Source: an uncultured Bacteroidales bacterium
GTDB taxonomy: Bacteria > Bacteroidota > Bacteroidia > Bacteroidales > Bacteroidaceae
NCBI GenBank assembly: GCA_902803195.1
Contig: CADCOX010000049.1
Span: forward strand, 1 to 7,780
Direction of reading: 5' to 3'
DNA: 7,780 bases
A model generated the notes under the pieces. The model made no database searches. It was not told where the DNA came from and worked only from the letters and a program-made list of their open reading frames with translations. Of this stretch, positions 5,726 through 7,780 are shown piece by piece; within the stretch, counting starts at the first letter, position 1, and every line of letters starts with the position of its first letter. Made by a program: the position numbers and the translations under genes.

Positions 5726-6550
5726 TCATTGGCAATCGTTCCACGCAGCCTTCACGTTGGCGATGGACTGGCGTGCATAATCGAACATGGCGGGAGCACC
5801 GAAATGCTCGACGCAGAACCATCCATCGTAACCGCTGCGAAGCAAAGTGCAGATGACCTCCTTCAATGGGACGACGCCCGTGCCGATGGGCAAAGAGGCG
5901 CGGTCGCGCATCGCCTTACGGTCTTTGAGGTGAACGTGATGAATACGCTCACGGAAATGACGGAGGGCGGTCATCACCTCCTCGCCGCAGTAGAGATAGT
6001 TGCCGGTGTCGAAGACATGGTTGAGCGCTGGCGAGGCTGCAAAGAGGTGGTCGAGGGTCGTCGTATTGTAGCAGGGCGAACGCGGGTTGTCGTAATCCTC
6101 TACCATGACATCTACGCCTTCGCGCGCGGCTTCCTTGACGAAGGCGACAACGCGCTGGCATACCTCGTCGAAGCGTGCGGGCGAAGCGTCTTCTGGTAAC
6201 AGTCCGGGAATGACCAACAGGCGCGAGTAGCCGTGGGTGTGCATGAAGTCGAGCGCGCGACGGACGGCTTCGGGCTGCTCGCCACGGACGAAATCGATGT
6301 CGGCGATAGCCGAAGCATTCTGGAAACCCAGGGAGTCGAGCATCCGCAGTTGCTGTTCGGGCATGCCCACGCGCACATCGATGCCCTCATAGCCCAACTG
6401 ACGTACGCGTTGGGCAGCCTCTTGTATGGAGATATGCTCCTGACGAGCCATCTCGGCGACATGATCGAAGAAAATGGAAACCTTAGGCTGTGCGCCGGAA
6501 GGGAGGACGATGAGCCATAGGAACGCTAAGGCGGATAAAAGTGATCGCAT
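5726..6550 (-). CDS. Exported TIM-barrel sugar phosphate isomerase/epimerase-like protein
   Basis: The protein has 274 residues. Residues 1-20 (MRSLLSALAFLWLIVLPSGA) are a signal peptide, so it acts outside the cytoplasm. The rest is a xylose-isomerase-like / AP-endonuclease-2 barrel (PF01261 type): 'QEAAQRVRQLGYEGIDVRVG' at the first strand-helix unit, and the expected metal ligands E151 (VMVEDYDN), D181 (VFDTGNY), H207 (HHVHLKD) and E248 (FCVEHFG). This set of acidic and His residues normally holds a divalent metal used for sugar isomerisation or epimerisation. The substrate is not evident. The gene ends convergently with the GH28 gene and starts 117 bp after the stop of the zinc-protein gene on the same strand. 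Only a poor -7-like sequence (CTCTTTTG on the minus strand near 6585) is seen before it, so it may share the upstream transcript. Fold sure, reaction unknown. Confidence 0.88.
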   Translation of the reverse strand: MRSLLSALAFLWLIVLPSGAQPKVSIFFDHVAEMARQEHISIQEAAQRVRQLGYEGIDVRVGMPEQQLRMLDSLGFQNASAIADIDFVRGEQPEAVRRALDFMHTHGYSRLLVIPGLLPEDASPARFDEVCQRVVAFVKEAAREGVDVMVEDYDNPRSPCYNTTTLDHLFAASPALNHVFDTGNYLYCGEEVMTALRHFRERIHHVHLKDRKAMRDRASLPIGTGVVPLKEVICTLLRSGYDGWFCVEHFGAPAMFDYARQSIANVKAAWNDCQ

Positions 6551-6667
6551 GAGTGTAATGTGTTTATGTGTGAATGTGATCGTTACAAAAGAGTCGACAT
6601 CCGAGCAATGGCGAAACCGTGGGTTTGTCCAAGCGCCGTTGGCTGGTAAAGAAGACGACGATAGGCG

Positions 6668-7636
6668 TCAACTCTTGCCTTTGTCGGGCCCCCAAGTGCG
6701 ATAGCGTATCCAGACATGTAGCCAAGCACGAGCGATGGAATCAATGGCATCGGCCATAAGCTTGGAACTATATTCCTCGAAACGTTGACCTGCGGGAGTC
6801 TTCTTGTAGGTGACCCAATCGGGGTCGTCGCTACCGCTGGGAAGCATCTCGTAGGCGAGGAGGTAGGAGTACTCGGTGACTGCGCTCATGTAGTCCCATG
6901 TGCTGTAGTCACTCTGACCCCAATTGTAGACAAAGGGACGTGAGAGCGCTTTCTCCTCGACGAGTGCCATCAAGGAGTTCATCTTGGGCGTCGGCAGCGG
7001 GTAGCCCTGGGGGTCGTAGAAAAAGCGTTCGTTGTCGAAATCAATATCATAAGATTTCTTGACAGCGTTCTCCCACTGGCTCTCGATGGCGGTGTGAATC
7101 TTGGTGAGCGAACGAGCGTCGCAATGGAGGGGCATGTGAGCGTCGGCGATATAATGGCTCATGATGAAGAAGCGCATGGCCATGTGCGTGGACGAGGGCG
7201 CGATGGGATTTCCCTTCTCCTCGCGGTACTGTATCTTGAAGTTGTCGACGATGGTATGGGCCATAGCGTCGCAGCGGTCGCAGAGGTTGCCTTTCACGAT
7301 CGTGAACGGACGCCCATAGAGCGATGACTCGTCCATCATCAGGCGCCGCACCTCCATCGTCTGGGGCAGCACCTTGAAAGAGCGTGTCTCCTCGCTGATC
7401 TCGTCGGGAGCATACTTCACGCCATGGCTTTGGCCCTGATCAGCAAAGACTTCGTCGGGGTACCACGCCCCTTGCACAACGAAATCGCGGTAGTTCTTGA
7501 ACCATCTGACAAGGCTCTTGGCGTGTCGAGAGACCGCCACTTCGGACTTGCCACTTCCTTCGACTTCGGGCAGAGCGGCCTGATCGAGCCGTTTCATCGC
7601 CATAAAAGCGAGCCACGCGTGAGTGTACTTCTTCAT
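6668..7636 (-). CDS. Zinc-dependent phospholipase C / S1-P1 nuclease-fold protein
   Basis: The protein has 322 residues and starts MKKYTHAWLAFMAMKR with no signal peptide. Candidate metal ligands are spread as in the all-helical zinc-dependent phospholipase C / S1-P1 nuclease fold: H6 at the N-terminus, a WYPDE segment (58-62), H71, H151, 'HYIADAHMPLH' (H161, D165, H167, H171) and 'KIHTAIESQWE' (H181, E185). The H...D.H.PLH motif followed by H...E.W is the most telling part; in the known families these side chains hold a tri-zinc centre that cleaves phosphodiesters of phospholipids or nucleic acids. Which substrate is used cannot be told, and many bacterial members are annotated only as hypothetical. 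Extra Cys residues C119 and C122 (CDRC) are not part of the core motif. The gene follows a probable membrane-protein gene by 47 bp. Fold moderately sure, activity inferred. Confidence 0.6.
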   Translation of the reverse strand: MKKYTHAWLAFMAMKRLDQAALPEVEGSGKSEVAVSRHAKSLVRWFKNYRDFVVQGAWYPDEVFADQGQSHGVKYAPDEISEETRSFKVLPQTMEVRRLMMDESSLYGRPFTIVKGNLCDRCDAMAHTIVDNFKIQYREEKGNPIAPSSTHMAMRFFIMSHYIADAHMPLHCDARSLTKIHTAIESQWENAVKKSYDIDFDNERFFYDPQGYPLPTPKMNSLMALVEEKALSRPFVYNWGQSDYSTWDYMSAVTEYSYLLAYEMLPSGSDDPDWVTYKKTPAGQRFEEYSSKLMADAIDSIARAWLHVWIRYRTWGPDKGKS

Positions 7637-7677
7637 GATGGATGTAGAGTGATGGATGGTAAATGACGAGTGTTCGC

Positions 7678-7707
7678 CAAAAGTTAGTCAAGTGAAGAGC
7701 GTGTCAA
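7678..7707 (-). promoter_or_regulatory. Weak promoter candidate before the zinc-protein gene
   Basis: The minus strand reads TAACTTTTG at 7686-7678, one base longer than TAnnTTTG, with a TTG at 7707-7705 about 18 bp upstream. It overlaps the stop codon of the upstream partial gene. The match is imperfect, and read-through from the upstream gene is equally possible. Confidence 0.25.
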
Positions 7708-7780
7708 TGTACCGTCGAAGATAGCAAGGCCGAGGTACCAGAGGATGACGAGCGGCACAGCAGTGAGGCCGAGTGACGTC
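7684..7780 (-). CDS. C-terminal end of a probable membrane protein (partial)
   Basis: One minus-strand frame entering from the right edge reads 31 residues, TSLGLTAVPLVILWYLGLAI followed by FDGTLTRSSLD, and stops with TAA at 7686-7684. About 17 residues form a strongly hydrophobic stretch with a short polar tail, as expected for a final transmembrane helix. The other two frames also close soon but read as Ser- or Arg-rich, unlikely protein. The 47-bp gap to the next gene on the same strand suggests an operon. The family cannot be named from this fragment. Confidence 0.5.
   Translation of the reverse strand, partial: TSLGLTAVPLVILWYLGLAIFDGTLTRSSLD

Noticed and set aside
5618..6199. 193-residue plus-strand frame opposite the TIM-barrel gene
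   Set aside because: It begins within the tandem repeat and shows no recognisable motif, while the minus strand encodes a complete barrel with metal ligands.

Overview
The window looks like a chromosomal piece from a Bacteroidales bacterium, most likely a Prevotella-like or related gut/oral lineage. Three things point there. Two upstream regions carry the Bacteroidetes -7 promoter box TAnnTTTG. Shine-Dalgarno sites are largely absent, with A-rich leaders instead. The left end codes for a BspA-type leucine-rich-repeat surface protein, a family greatly expanded in Prevotella and relatives. Genes are GC-rich, while the divergent spacer between 1856 and 2554 is AT-rich and crowded with small repeats. 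The genus is an inference.

Layout, left to right. (1) 1-1855, minus strand: a long BspA-like LRR protein, open through the left edge, with at least 618 codons visible and two successive LRR modules. (2) 1856-2554: a divergent intergenic region with a promoter on each side. Between them lie 12-bp tandem units, a pair of double-hairpin cassettes with compensatory base changes, and a GATTGACG array arranged as a 24-bp perfect inverted repeat. (3) 2555-5386, plus strand: a two-gene pectin-degradation unit made of an exported oligogalacturonate-lyase-like beta-propeller (PL22 type) followed 12 bp later by an exported GH28 beta-helix glycosidase. (4) 5387-5725: a convergent spacer with a 22-bp tandem repeat array of seven full units and a partial one. 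(5) 5726-7780, minus strand: an exported TIM-barrel sugar isomerase/epimerase-like protein, a His-rich zinc-dependent phospholipase C / S1-P1-nuclease-fold protein, and the last 31 residues of a probable membrane protein running in from the right edge.

The plus-strand pair fits the breakdown of small galacturonate-containing oligosaccharides in the periplasm. The GH28 enzyme would hydrolyse pectic oligomers from an end and the PL22-like enzyme would split unsaturated or short oligogalacturonides by beta-elimination. No SusC/SusD pair or regulator lies inside the window, so membership in a larger polysaccharide utilisation locus cannot be judged here. The TIM-barrel protein might act on a released sugar, but it is convergent with the pair and nothing in the sequence ties it to pectin. 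I found no tRNA, rRNA, CRISPR array or insertion sequence. The most unusual material is non-coding: the structured repeats at 2006-2344 and the palindrome-bearing tandem array at 5492-5657.
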